The notes under the pieces are model-generated. The model was not told where the DNA came from, did no database searches, and saw only the letters and a program-made list of their open reading frames with translations. Below are positions 21,020-29,994 of a DNA stretch of 52,273 nt, one piece after another. Source of the DNA: Kluyvera cryocrescens NBRC 102467 (GTDB lineage Bacteria > Pseudomonadota > Gammaproteobacteria > Enterobacterales > Enterobacteriaceae). Numbering within the stretch: the stretch's first letter is position 1; every line of letters starts with the position of its first letter. Location: positions 1 through 52,273 of the forward strand of contig NZ_BCTM01000028.1 of NCBI RefSeq assembly GCF_001571285.1. Reading direction: 5' to 3'. The translations under genes were made by a program, and so were the position numbers.

Positions 21020-21769
21020 ATGCAAAGAAAAATCATGGTGGTCACTGCCGCTTATGGCTACGACTCGGTACGTGCGGCAGGCGGGCAAGTCGCCATGCTG
21101 CCGATTATCGCCAATGCGGGGGCTGACGGCGTAGAAATTCGCCGCGAAATGTTCACCCCTGCCGAACAACAGGCGCTTCCCCAACTGGCAGCGGCGATGG
21201 CTTCTGCAGGCCTGCTGGCCTGCTATTCCGCCCCTGAGCCGCTGTTTATGCCCGATGGCACCCTCAATCCCCAACTTCCAGCGCTGCTTCAGGAAACCAA
21301 AACGCTCAACGCGCTGTGGCTGAAAGTGTCCCTCGGTCACTTCGCCAACGCGCTTCAGTTCACAACTCTGCGGGACTGGCTGGAAAGCAGCGGGATGAAA
21401 CTGGTGGTGGAGAACGATCAAACCGTCTGCGGGCGACTGCCGCCCATGCAGCGCTTTAACGCCGCTTGCCATACGCAAAAACTGCCCGTGCAGCTCACCT
21501 TTGATATGGGCAACTGGCTGTGGGTCGGCGATACGCCGGAAGCCGCCGCCGAACAGCTGGCCCCATCCGTGGGCTATATCCACGTCAAAGCCGCTGTAGC
21601 GCATCGCGACAGTTATCGCGTAATCCCGCCCGACCAGGCGGACGCTCGCTGGCTACAGCTGCTGAATCAATTGCCTATCGACGTACCGCGCGGTATCGAG
21701 TTCCCGCTGGAAGGGGACGATCTGACCAAGGTCACTCGTCGCTACGTCGAACTGTTACGCAAGGAGTAA
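21020..21769 (+). CDS. kguE: KguE-like sugar phosphate isomerase/epimerase
   Basis: This 249-residue protein has a TIM-barrel AP-endonuclease-2/xylose-isomerase-like fold (GADGVEIRREMF, LKLVVENDQT-type strand, VQLTFDMGNWLWVG, YIHVKA). In Pseudomonas, kguE is the first gene of the 2-ketogluconate operon and is annotated as an epimerase without a firmly proven reaction. The ATG follows GGAG. The next gene begins 2 bp after its stop, so it is tightly linked to kguK. Confidence 0.82.
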   Translation: MQRKIMVVTAAYGYDSVRAAGGQVAMLPIIANAGADGVEIRREMFTPAEQQALPQLAAAMASAGLLACYSAPEPLFMPDGTLNPQLPALLQETKTLNALWLKVSLGHFANALQFTTLRDWLESSGMKLVVENDQTVCGRLPPMQRFNAACHTQKLPVQLTFDMGNWLWVGDTPEAAAEQLAPSVGYIHVKAAVAHRDSYRVIPPDQADARWLQLLNQLPIDVPRGIEFPLEGDDLTKVTRRYVELLRKE

Positions 21770-21771
21770 TA

Positions 21772-22710
21772 ATGAAAAATTCTTTGGATGTCATCACCAT
21801 AGGCGAAGCAATGGCGATGTTTGTCGCTTCACAGACCGGCGATCTGGAAGAGGTTGAACGATTCATTAAGCGCGTCGCGGGGGCAGAACTTAACGTCGCC
21901 ACCGGCCTCGCGCGTTTGGGCCTGAAAGTGGGCTGGGTCAGCCGCGTCGGCAACGATAGTTTCGGCCGTTTTGTCCTGAATTCCCTGAAAAAAGAGGGCA
22001 TTGATAGCCATGGCGTTACCGTCGATCCACATCACGCAACGGGCTTTCAGCTCAAATCTAAAGTCGAAAATGGAACCGATCCCATTGTGGAGTATTTCCG
22101 TAAAGGCTCAGCAGCCAGCCACCTGAGCGTTGATGATTACGACGCGTCGTTCTTTACGAGCGCCCGCCATCTCCACTTAAGCGGCGTGGCGGCGGCGCTC
22201 TCCGCCAGCTCCTATGCACTGCTGGAGCACACCGCCCATGCCATGAAAGTCCAGGGCAAAACGATCTCCTTCGATCCGAATCTACGGCCCGTGCTGTGGA
22301 AGAGCGAAGCGGAGATGGTCGAAAAACTCAATGCGCTGGCATTCCAGGCCGACTGGGTTCTGCCGGGTTTAAAAGAAGGGATGATCTTAACCGGCCAGCA
22401 AACTCTGGACGGTATTGCCGATTTCTATCTGCAACGCGGCGTCAACGCGGTGGTGCTGAAAACCGGCGCCGATGGAGCCTGGTATAAAACCGCCGACGGC
22501 GAACAGGGCAGCGTGCCGCCGGTAAAAGTCGAGCACGTGGTCGATACCGTTGGGGCTGGCGATGGCTTTGCGGTGGGCGTTATCAGCGCGCTGCTGGAAG
22601 GTCGCACGCTGCAGGAGGCAGTCAGCCGCGGGAACAAAATTGGCGCACTGGCCATTCAGGTTCAGGGCGACAGCGAAGGATTACCCACACGTGAAGCGTT
22701 AGGTGAATAG
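21772..22710 (+). CDS. kguK: 2-ketogluconate kinase KguK (PfkB family)
   Basis: This 312-residue PfkB/ribokinase-family sugar kinase begins MKNSLDVITIGEAMAMF at 21772 behind AAGGAG; longer in-frame extensions overlap kguE and lack homology. The N-terminal GEAM and GGAELNVATGLARLG-type motif (here AGAELNVATGLARLG) bind sugar. The C-terminal DTVGAGDGFAVGVISAL holds the catalytic Asp and anion hole. Close to KdgK (2-keto-3-deoxygluconate kinase). The operon context with kguT and ghrB favours 2-ketogluconate as substrate, giving 6-phospho-2-ketogluconate. Confidence 0.82.
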   Translation: MKNSLDVITIGEAMAMFVASQTGDLEEVERFIKRVAGAELNVATGLARLGLKVGWVSRVGNDSFGRFVLNSLKKEGIDSHGVTVDPHHATGFQLKSKVENGTDPIVEYFRKGSAASHLSVDDYDASFFTSARHLHLSGVAAALSASSYALLEHTAHAMKVQGKTISFDPNLRPVLWKSEAEMVEKLNALAFQADWVLPGLKEGMILTGQQTLDGIADFYLQRGVNAVVLKTGADGAWYKTADGEQGSVPPVKVEHVVDTVGAGDGFAVGVISALLEGRTLQEAVSRGNKIGALAIQVQGDSEGLPTREALGE

Positions 22711-22781
22711 CGTCACGTAACGATAACCGCCTCCCTGTACCCTACATGCAGCGGCGGCAAAGCGATAATAGAGGCAGGCCT

Positions 22782-24062
22782 ATGAACAGCTCAACAAATG
22801 CAGCAAAACGTTGGTGGTACATCATGCCCATCGTGTTTATCACGTATAGCCTGGCGTATCTTGACCGCGCGAACTTCAGTTTCGCCTCCGCAGCCGGTAT
22901 TAACGAAGATCTGGGCATTACCAAAGGGATCTCCTCCCTGCTAGGTGCCCTCTTTTTCCTCGGCTATTTCTTCTTCCAAATCCCTGGGGCGATTTATGCT
23001 GAGCGCCGCAGCGTGCGCAAGCTGATTTTTGTCTGCCTGATTTTATGGGGCGCCTGCGCCTCGCTAACCGGGATCGTCAGCAACATTCCGGCCTTAGCCG
23101 CCATCCGCTTTATCCTTGGGGTCGTCGAAGCGGCGGTGATGCCGGCGATGCTCATCTATATCAGCAACTGGTTTACGAAATCGGAACGCTCGCGGGCCAA
23201 TACCTTCTTGATCCTCGGCAACCCGGTGACGGTGCTGTGGATGTCGGTGGTTTCCGGCTACCTTATCCAGGCGCTCGGCTGGCGCGAAATGTTCATCATC
23301 GAAGGTTTCCCGGCGGTCATCTGGGCATTCTGTTGGTGGGTACTGGTCAAAGACAAACCGTCGCAGGTAGGCTGGCTGAGCGAGTCTGAGAAAGCAGCTT
23401 TGCAGGCGCAGCTTGAGCGCGAGCAGCAGGGGATCAAAGCGGTGCGTAACTATGGCGAGGCCTTCCGCTCACGCAACGTGATACTGCTGTGCATGCAATA
23501 TTTCACCTGGAGCATTGGGGTTTACGGTTTTGTCCTGTGGCTGCCATCGATCATCCGCAGCGGCGGCGCCAACTTAGGTATGGTTGAAGTCGGCTGGCTC
23601 TCTTCCGTTCCTTATCTGGCGGCCACGGTGGCGATGATTGTGGTGTCTTGGGCCTCCGATAAACTGCAAAATCGTAAGCTGTTCGTCTGGCCACTGCTGC
23701 TGATTGCCGCCTTTGCCTTCATTGGTTCATGGGCGGTGGGTGCCAATAACTTCTGGCTCTCTTATACCCTGCTGGTCATCGCCGGCGCCGCCATGTATGC
23801 CCCGTATGGCCCATTCTTCGCCATCATTCCTGAAATGCTGCCACGCAACGTTGCCGGGGGCGCAATGGCATTAATTAATAGTATGGGCGCACTGGGCTCG
23901 TTCCTGGGGTCATGGTTTGTCGGCTACCTCAACGGCACGACCGGTAGCCCGTCCGCATCATACATTTTTATGGGGGTAGCGCTTTTTGCCTCAGTATGGC
24001 TAACTCTGATTGTTAAGCCTGCTAATAATCAACAGCTACCGGTTGGCGCACGCCACGCTTAA
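22782..24062 (+). CDS. kguT: 2-ketogluconate MFS transporter KguT
   Basis: This 426-residue major facilitator of the anion:cation symporter family (GudP/GarP/KguT-like) has 12 predicted helices. The start at 22782 (MNSSTNAAKRWWYIMP) follows GAGGCAGG, and an upstream start at 22746 is less likely. The opening YIMPIVFITYSLAYLDRANFSFASA is typical of sugar-acid permeases. Its place between the kinase and the ketoaldonate reductase supports 2-ketogluconate uptake. It is the third gene of the cluster. Confidence 0.85.
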   Translation: MNSSTNAAKRWWYIMPIVFITYSLAYLDRANFSFASAAGINEDLGITKGISSLLGALFFLGYFFFQIPGAIYAERRSVRKLIFVCLILWGACASLTGIVSNIPALAAIRFILGVVEAAVMPAMLIYISNWFTKSERSRANTFLILGNPVTVLWMSVVSGYLIQALGWREMFIIEGFPAVIWAFCWWVLVKDKPSQVGWLSESEKAALQAQLEREQQGIKAVRNYGEAFRSRNVILLCMQYFTWSIGVYGFVLWLPSIIRSGGANLGMVEVGWLSSVPYLAATVAMIVVSWASDKLQNRKLFVWPLLLIAAFAFIGSWAVGANNFWLSYTLLVIAGAAMYAPYGPFFAIIPEMLPRNVAGGAMALINSMGALGSFLGSWFVGYLNGTTGSPSASYIFMGVALFASVWLTLIVKPANNQQLPVGARHA

Positions 24063-24084
24063 ATTTTAACTTACGGAGATTCGC

Positions 24085-25059
24085 ATGAAGCCGTCCATTA
24101 TTCTCTATAAAGCGTTACCTGACGATTTACTGCATCGCCTGGAAGAACATTTTACCGTGACTCAGGTGGCTAACCTGCGTCCGGAAACCGTCGCGCAACA
24201 TCACCAGGCTTTTGCCGAGGCTGAAGGCCTGCTCGGCTCCAGTGAAGCCGTCAATACCGCCCTGCTGGAGAAGATGCCTAAGCTGCGTGCAACCTCAACT
24301 ATCTCCGTAGGTTACGATAACTTTGACGTGGACGCGCTGAATGCGCGCCGCATACTGCTGATGCACACGCCAACCGTCCTGACCGAGACCGTCGCCGACA
24401 CGCTCATGACGCTGGTGTTAAGCTCCGCCCGCCGCGTAGTGGAAGTGGCCGAGCGGGTGAAAGCGGGCGAATGGACCAAGGGGATTGGTGCGGACTGGTT
24501 CGGAGTGGATGTGCACCATAAAACGCTGGGCATCGTCGGGATGGGCCGTATTGGGATGGCGCTGGCGCAGCGTGCCCATTTCGGCTTCAACATGCCAATC
24601 CTGTACAACGCACGACGCCAGCATCCGCAGGCAGAGGAGCGTTTTAACGCCCGCTACTGCGATTTAAATACCCTGCTGGAAGAGGCGGATTTTGTCTGCC
24701 TGATCCTGCCGCTAACCGAAGAGACGCATCACCTGTTTGGTGCCGAGCAGTTTGCCCGCATGAAGTCCTCCGCCATCTTTATTAATGCCGGCCGCGGCCC
24801 GGTGGTGGATGAAAATGCGCTGATTGCCGCGCTGCAAAATGGTGAGATCCATGCCGCCGGCCTCGACGTATTCGAGAAGGAACCGCTGCCGGTTGACTCA
24901 CCGCTGCTGAAGTTGCCGAACGTGGTGGCGCTGCCGCATATTGGTTCCGCGACTCACGAGACGCGCTACAACATGGCGGCTTGTGCGGTGGATAACCTGA
25001 TTGATGCGCTGCAGGGAAAAGTAGAGAAAAACTGCGTGAACCCGCAGGTCGCGGGGTAA
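24085..25059 (+). CDS. ghrB: glyoxylate/hydroxypyruvate / 2-ketoaldonate reductase GhrB
   Basis: GhrB is a 324-residue NADPH-dependent D-2-hydroxyacid dehydrogenase, nearly identical in layout to E. coli GhrB (YiaE). It reduces glyoxylate, hydroxypyruvate and 2-keto-D-gluconate. The Rossmann fingerprint is [17 protein letters not shown] (about residues 148-164). Catalytic Arg is in [14 protein letters not shown], Glu in [10 protein letters not shown], and His in [11 protein letters not shown]. Here it is the last gene of the kgu cluster, in the place that kguD (6-phospho-2-ketogluconate reductase, same family) has in Pseudomonas. Confidence 0.95.
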   Translation: MKPSIILYKALPDDLLHRLEEHFTVTQVANLRPETVAQHHQAFAEAEGLLGSSEAVNTALLEKMPKLRATSTISVGYDNFDVDALNARRILLMHTPTVLTETVADTLMTLVLSSARRVVEVAERVKAGEWTKGIGADWFGVDVHHKTLGIVGMGRIGMALAQRAHFGFNMPILYNARRQHPQAEERFNARYCDLNTLLEEADFVCLILPLTEETHHLFGAEQFARMKSSAIFINAGRGPVVDENALIAALQNGEIHAAGLDVFEKEPLPVDSPLLKLPNVVALPHIGSATHETRYNMAACAVDNLIDALQGKVEKNCVNPQVAG

Positions 25060-25066
25060 AACGAAA

Positions 25067-25088
25067 CAGCCCGGCGGACGCCGGGCTG
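25067..25088. terminator. bidirectional hairpin between ghrB and yiaF
   Basis: CAGCCCGGCG pairs with CGCCGGGCTG, a 10-bp stem. On the minus strand it is followed by TTTCGTTTTAC, so it would end yiaF transcription; it also lies 7 bp after the ghrB stop. Confidence 0.75.
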
Positions 25089-25097
25089 CATGAATAC

Positions 25098-25808
25098 TTA
25101 TTTGGTCGCGTTCACTGCCGCAGTCCAGGCCTGACTAAATGCCTGATGCTGCGATGCCAGCGGCCCAATCAGCGTATTGTACTGACTTGCCTGCTGTGAG
25201 GTCGGGAACTGAATGCCGTTCGCTACAAAGCTCACCTGAGTGCCTTGCTGAGCGACAAAATCACCCACCTGCACCAGCTGCTGAGTGAAGATCTGGGCAG
25301 CAGGAATCAGCGGCTGCAGCGCGTCGGACGGCGCGGTCACCACTTTGCTGTACACCTGGTCAAACACCGGCTTCAGATCGTCAGCCTGTTTCAGCGCAGC
25401 GTGCGCCGCATCCGCCTGCATTTTCGCATTCTGCAGCTGCTGGCTCAGGACGTTCAGTGAACCATTGGCCTGACGCAGCGGCTCACGCTGGGTCATATAA
25501 TCCTGCGGCACGCGAATCGCGTTCACGCTATCCACTACCGGGCGTAAACCTGCGTCCATCGCCTGGCTCACCTGCTGTGAGTAGCCATAAATGACGGCAT
25601 AGTCGGAAACAAACGGGCCGAACTGTTTTTTCTGATCGGCTGTCAGCGTCGGCAGGCGTTCGCCGCCACGCATTACCGTATTCTGTAGGAAATCGACGAA
25701 TGCTTTACGTTGATCGCCTTCCTTATCAAAACACCCACTCAGGCTAACAACCATCAATAACGCCGCAATAGGCGCAAACCAGCGAGAGCAGGACTTTCCT
25801 GTCGCCAT
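25098..25808 (-). CDS. yiaF: YiaF family lipoprotein (DUF3053)
   Basis: This 236-residue lipoprotein has the same length as E. coli YiaF. The signal peptide ends in the lipobox LSGC (FAPIAALLMVVSLSGC). The mature part is helical with many Gln/Ala heptads (QQLQNAKMQADAAHAALKQADDL). DUF3053 proteins have no known function. It is convergent with ghrB. Confidence 0.92.
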   Translation of the reverse strand: MATGKSCSRWFAPIAALLMVVSLSGCFDKEGDQRKAFVDFLQNTVMRGGERLPTLTADQKKQFGPFVSDYAVIYGYSQQVSQAMDAGLRPVVDSVNAIRVPQDYMTQREPLRQANGSLNVLSQQLQNAKMQADAAHAALKQADDLKPVFDQVYSKVVTAPSDALQPLIPAAQIFTQQLVQVGDFVAQQGTQVSFVANGIQFPTSQQASQYNTLIGPLASQHQAFSQAWTAAVNATK

Positions 25809-26227
25809 TTTCTTACTCCTTCAGCCAAAAAAAGCGCAAACTGGCACACGCGTGCCTAACGGTGACAAGGATAGTCCAGAGCCGCGCCGCAAGATACCTT
25901 TTTCACACGTTCCCCACGGCTTCTGCAAGATTGTTAATGAGGTGTTGCACTCATCACATTTATCGCAATGAATCCTGCCGATGAATAATCATTTAAACAA
26001 ATGATATAAATGAATTTTATATCCATTCCCAACAGTCTTTACGGTCAGGAGAACGATAATCGCACACTTCCGTTTGGCGATGCATTGTGAGAAGCGCGGG
26101 TAAGTGATTTTATTGAATGAACGATTAACGACATTACGTTCGATTATCGCCCAACCGTCTCGATACCCGAGAGAGAGACAAGAGATATCAATCCGGCTCT
26201 CTCACATCGCTTAGCAGGAATTACCGC
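25809..26227. other. intergenic region between yiaF and the MFS gene
   Basis: No gene is visible. It should carry divergent promoters. Notable is a perfect inverted repeat ATCATTT-AAAC-AAATGAT (25988-26005) in an AT-rich patch, a plausible operator. A looser one, GAACG-N13-CGTTC, lies near 26118-26140. E. coli K-12 has yiaG between yiaF and cspA; it is not present here. Confidence 0.5.
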
Positions 26228-27601
26228 ATGACAACACAAACAACCACGGATATTCAGGCTTTTATCAATCGCCATCCCTTCTCAAAATACCAGTGGATGA
26301 TACTGGTGCTGTGCTTCGTCACCGTCGCTATGGACGGGTTCGATACAGCCATCATCGGTTTTATCGCCTCTGACCTGGTTCAGGAATGGGGCGTGCAGAA
26401 ATCTGACCTTGGCCCCGTCATGAGCGCCGCACTCGTTGGACTGGCGTTTGGGGCCCTGACCGCTGGCCCCATGGCCGATCGCATCGGGCGTAAAAAGGTG
26501 CTGGTGCTGTCGATTCTGGTATTTGGCGGCTTCAGTTTGATTACCGCCTTTGCCACATCGTTAACGCAATTGACCATTCTGCGCTTCTTAACCGGCCTTG
26601 GGCTGGGCGCGGCGATGCCAAATGCCGCCACGTTGATGAGCGAATACGCACCGGAACGTCGCCGCGCGCTGCTGGTGAATTTAATGTTCGTCGGTTTCCC
26701 GATTGGCTCTTCTATGGGAGGGTTTATTTCTGCCTGGATGATCCCGCATTACGGCTGGCAGAGTGTGCTCATCCTCGGCGGCGTGATGCCGCTGGCGCTT
26801 GCCGTCGCACTGATTTTCTTGCTTCCGGAGTCGGCGCGTTATCTGGCGGTGAAAAACAAGTCCCAACAGCAGATTTCGGGCATTCTGCGCCGTATTGCGC
26901 CGCTGCCGGAAAACACGCAGTTTGTCTTACAGGAAGCAGGGCAGGTCAAAGACCAGTCCGCACTTGGTGTCATCTTCTCGCCACGCTATCTGGTCGGAAC
27001 CATCATGCTGTGCCTGACCTACTTTATGGGGCTGTTGATTTTCTATCTGCTGACCAGCTGGCTGCCGCTGCTGATCCGTGAAACCGGTGCAACATTAAGC
27101 CAGGCGTCGGTTATCACCGCCCTCTTCCCACTGGGTGGTGGAATTGGCGTTCTGGTGCTCGGTGCGCTGATGGATAAGATCAACCCGAATAAAGTGGTCG
27201 CGGTTGGCTATCTGCTCACCGGCGTCTTTGTTTGCCTCGTCGGCTTCTCAACGGATAGCCTGGTACTCATGGGAGTGATGGTGTTTATCGCTGGTACCAT
27301 TATGAACGGCGCACAATCCTCCATGCCGGCGCTAGCGGCGGGCTTTTATCCCACTCAGGGCCGTGCGACGGGCGTTGCCTGGATGCTGGGTCTCGGGCGT
27401 TTTGGCGGCATTTTAGGGGCTTTCAGCGGCGCATTCCTGATGCAGGCCGAGCTCTCCTTTAAAACCATTTTCGCCCTGCTGGCGATCCCTGCGGTACTGT
27501 CGGCCATTGCGCTGATGATCAAGTATGCGGCCAGCAAACGTCAGGTAAATCACGCTGACGACGCCCCAGTTTCTCTGCCGGAATCCGCGCAAAAAGTATG
27601 A
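26228..27601 (+). CDS. AAHS-family MFS transporter (aromatic acid:H+ symporter type)
   Basis: This 457-residue 12-helix transporter has the AAHS marks: DGFDTAIIGFIASDL in helix 1 (the conserved Asp), GPMADRIGRKKVLVLSI in loop 2-3 and GLGLGAAMPNAATLMSEYAPERRRA. These resemble PcaK, BenK and MhpT, which import protonated aromatic acids. No aromatic catabolic gene lies nearby, so the substrate is open. It stands alone between yiaF and cspA, with a probable operator upstream and a strong hairpin after the stop. The start at 26228 follows AGGAA (CAGGAATTACCGC). Confidence 0.85.
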   Translation: MTTQTTTDIQAFINRHPFSKYQWMILVLCFVTVAMDGFDTAIIGFIASDLVQEWGVQKSDLGPVMSAALVGLAFGALTAGPMADRIGRKKVLVLSILVFGGFSLITAFATSLTQLTILRFLTGLGLGAAMPNAATLMSEYAPERRRALLVNLMFVGFPIGSSMGGFISAWMIPHYGWQSVLILGGVMPLALAVALIFLLPESARYLAVKNKSQQQISGILRRIAPLPENTQFVLQEAGQVKDQSALGVIFSPRYLVGTIMLCLTYFMGLLIFYLLTSWLPLLIRETGATLSQASVITALFPLGGGIGVLVLGALMDKINPNKVVAVGYLLTGVFVCLVGFSTDSLVLMGVMVFIAGTIMNGAQSSMPALAAGFYPTQGRATGVAWMLGLGRFGGILGAFSGAFLMQAELSFKTIFALLAIPAVLSAIALMIKYAASKRQVNHADDAPVSLPESAQKV

Positions 27602-27602
27602 A

Positions 27603-27635
27603 TTTAGCCCCGGCAGGACCGCTGCCGGGGCTAAA
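27603..27635 (+). terminator. terminator of the AAHS transporter gene
   Basis: A 14-bp stem (TTTAGCCCCGGCAG / CTGCCGGGGCTAAA) with a 5-nt loop is followed after five bases by T7. Confidence 0.85.
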
Positions 27636-27749
27636 TGACATTTTTTTACACTTCGCGGAAATCAAATTAACACTATATTTTTCAATTAATTAAACTAAAA
27701 ACATTGTCAGACAAACGAAGCGGCATCCTAAAACTTATGCGGATAACGT

Positions 27750-27779
27750 TTGCTTTCCAGATAAGAAGTGTGCGTTAAT
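27750..27779 (+). promoter_or_regulatory. cspA promoter
   Basis: TTGCTT (27750-27755) and GTTAAT (27774-27779) are 18 bp apart and align with the E. coli cspA -35 (TTGCAT) and -10 (CTTAAT). An AT-rich UP-element-like stretch precedes it (about 27660-27715). The start of transcription is predicted at about 27786. Confidence 0.75.
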
Positions 27780-27785
27780 GCATGC

Positions 27786-27941
27786 ACGGTTTGACGTACA
27801 GACCACAAAGCAGTGAGTAAAGCAGTTCCCTTCAAGGTTATCCATTGGTACCCCTCGTAGCGACATTTTCTTTACGCTTTTAAATTCTGTAAAGCATGCC
27901 ATAATGCCGTAAGGCTCACTAAATATTTAAAGGTAATTTCT
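27786..27941 (+). promoter_or_regulatory. cspA 5' leader with cold box (RNA thermosensor)
   Basis: The roughly 156-nt leader matches the 159-nt E. coli cspA leader, which refolds at low temperature to expose the start. The cold box TGACGTACAGA is at 27792-27802. Further conserved pieces are TCCCTTCAAG, ACCCCTCGTAG and TAAAGGTAAT before the ATG. CspA represses its own mRNA through the cold box in E. coli. Confidence 0.88.
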
Positions 27942-28154
27942 ATGTCCGGTAAAATGACTGGTATCGTAAAATGGTTCAACGCTGATAAAGGTTTCGGCTT
28001 CATCACTCCTGATGACGGTTCTAAAGATGTATTCGTACACTTCTCCGCTATCATGAACGATGGCTACAAATCTCTGGATGAAGGTCAGAAAGTTTCCTTC
28101 ACCATCGAGAACGGCGCTAAAGGCCCAGCAGCTGGCAACGTAACTTCCCTGTAA
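27942..28154 (+). CDS. cspA: major cold shock protein CspA
   Basis: CspA is a 70-residue OB-fold RNA chaperone, differing from E. coli CspA at two positions as far as I recall (Met for Gln at 38, Asn for Ser at 57). RNP1 (KGFGFITP) and RNP2 (VFVHFSAI) are intact. The long cold-box leader distinguishes cspA from other csp paralogues. A strong terminator follows. Confidence 0.97.
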   Translation: MSGKMTGIVKWFNADKGFGFITPDDGSKDVFVHFSAIMNDGYKSLDEGQKVSFTIENGAKGPAAGNVTSL

Positions 28155-28176
28155 GTTAACGCCGCTAAGAATTCGA

Positions 28177-28207
28177 AATCCCTGCCTTACGGCGGGGATT
28201 TTTTTTA
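28177..28207 (+). terminator. cspA terminator
   Basis: AATCCCTGCC pairs with GGCGGGGATT (one G-U) around TTAC, followed by T8. Confidence 0.92.
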
Positions 28208-28241
28208 TCTATACCTCAGTAAAGCACCAGCCAGTTTCCTG

Positions 28242-29828
28242 TCACGCCAGGCAATGCGTCAATTTAAGCCCCTGCAAAAACGCCTCATCATGAGACACCA
28301 CCAGCATCGCCCCAGGGAAATCAGCCAGCGCAGACTCAATTGCCTGCACCGATGCCAAATCCAGATGGTTAGTGGGTTCATCCAGTAATAAAAGCTGGGT
28401 CGATTCTCGTCGCCAGAGCACGCAGGCCAATGCGGCCTTTAAGCGCTCGCCCCCGCTGAGCAGCGCCAGGGGTAAATGCACCTTATTGGCGCCAAGCTGC
28501 AGCTGAGCCAATCGGGTACGCATCATTCCCTCATCCAACGGCGTGTCATCCGCACGAAGATGGTCGACTACCGACAGTGATAAATCCAACTGCGTCAGGT
28601 GCTGATCTAACCAGGCGGCGGAGACCGAGAGCTGGCACTCCCCGGATAATGGGGCCTCCAGCCCAGCCAGCGTTTTCAACAACGTCGTTTTCCCACAGCC
28701 ATTTGGACCGCGTATCGCCACCCGCATCGGGCCCGATACCTGCCAATCAAGCGGTTGGTGCGTCTGATGTGCCAGTTGCAGCGCTTGCAATGCGAAAATC
28801 TGCTTCCCCGCCGCAACGTGGCTGCCCGGTAGCGTAAACAGTACCGGATTATCATCTTCAACCCGTTCCCGTGCCTGCCTGACCGCACTGTCCAGCGCGG
28901 CATGTTGCTCGCGATGCTGACGCAGCAAGGTTCCGGGGCGCTCGCGAGCGGCACCTTTGTATTTCACCTTCTCAAACGATGCAATATTCAAACTGTCCAC
29001 CGTGCGAAGGGTTTTTGCGGAGCGTCGCTGGCAATCATCGTGTTCTTTATGCATCCGCGCCCGGGTGCGCCGGCGCTCAGTCGCGGCATGCTCAAGTGCA
29101 GAACGCGCCGCTGATTGCTCCGCGTCACGCTGCTGTTGGTAATCGGCGAAGTTACCCCCGTAGCTGCGTAATGACGTTGGCGTCAGTTCGAGAATACGCG
29201 GCATACGCGCCAGCAACTGACGATCGTGGCTGGCTATGAGTGCACCACCGCGCCAGCCTTCAAGCTGCCGGTAGAGCCATTCTCGCCCGCGGCTGTCCAG
29301 ATGGTTAGTGGGTTCATCCAGCAGGAGATAATCGGCACCTGAGATAAATGCCGCGCACAGCAACGCCTTGATGCGCTCGCCGCCGCTGAGGGATGAGGCT
29401 AGCCGCTGTGGAGCAACGTCCCCCAGTCCTGCCTCCTGAAACGCGGCGTTTAGCCGCACCGGCAGATCCCAAAATCCATCCAGAGCCTCGATATCTTCCG
29501 CCGATGCATCACCCCGCTCAAGGCGGTATAAGGCCGAGAAAATCGGGGCATAGCCCAAAAACTCAGCCAGTGTGGTTTGCGCAAAGAGTTCATGCTGTTG
29601 GCTCACATAGGCATGTGAAGAGATAACTTCGATATGGCCAGCGGACGGGATATCCACGCCGGCTAGCAGGCGCAGAAGCCGGGTTTTACCAACGCCGTTA
29701 CGGCCGACGAGCCCGCACTGCGACTTGTCCAGCGACAGATTCAGCGGGCCAAAAAGGGTGTCACCCGTCGCGAACTGACAGGAAACCTGATGCAAAATAA
29801 AAGAAGGGGATTGCGCACAATGGGCCAT
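28242..29828 (-). CDS. ABC-F family ATPase
   Basis: This 528-residue protein has two ABC cassettes and no membrane segments, the ABC-F layout. Walker A motifs are GRNGVGKT (about residue 44) and GPNGCGKT (about residue 345). Both cassettes have LSGGE signatures and LLLDEPTNHLD Walker B. The linker (about 235-330) is basic and helical (RRRTRARMHKEHDDCQRR), as in ribosome-acting ABC-F proteins. The ATG at 29828 has AGGAG five bases upstream; a GTG two codons earlier is possible. It is not EttA, Uup or YheS by length and linker. A role at the ribosome is likely; antibiotic protection cannot be judged from this. It follows arsC on the same strand, about 165 bp away. Confidence 0.88.
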   Translation of the reverse strand: MAHCAQSPSFILHQVSCQFATGDTLFGPLNLSLDKSQCGLVGRNGVGKTRLLRLLAGVDIPSAGHIEVISSHAYVSQQHELFAQTTLAEFLGYAPIFSALYRLERGDASAEDIEALDGFWDLPVRLNAAFQEAGLGDVAPQRLASSLSGGERIKALLCAAFISGADYLLLDEPTNHLDSRGREWLYRQLEGWRGGALIASHDRQLLARMPRILELTPTSLRSYGGNFADYQQQRDAEQSAARSALEHAATERRRTRARMHKEHDDCQRRSAKTLRTVDSLNIASFEKVKYKGAARERPGTLLRQHREQHAALDSAVRQARERVEDDNPVLFTLPGSHVAAGKQIFALQALQLAHQTHQPLDWQVSGPMRVAIRGPNGCGKTTLLKTLAGLEAPLSGECQLSVSAAWLDQHLTQLDLSLSVVDHLRADDTPLDEGMMRTRLAQLQLGANKVHLPLALLSGGERLKAALACVLWRRESTQLLLLDEPTNHLDLASVQAIESALADFPGAMLVVSHDEAFLQGLKLTHCLA

Positions 29829-29994
29829 AAGCACTCCTGAATGAAATCAATATCACCCCTGCTCGCAGCGTGCTGCTTAGCAAGGATCCGAATTCAGCAG
29901 GTGTGTTTGTCCATTTTCAGTGTGCCTCAGTGAGACGAGGGATTCGTCGCCGCAAAGGATAAACGCATTGCATTGACGAATTCAAGGCTATTTT

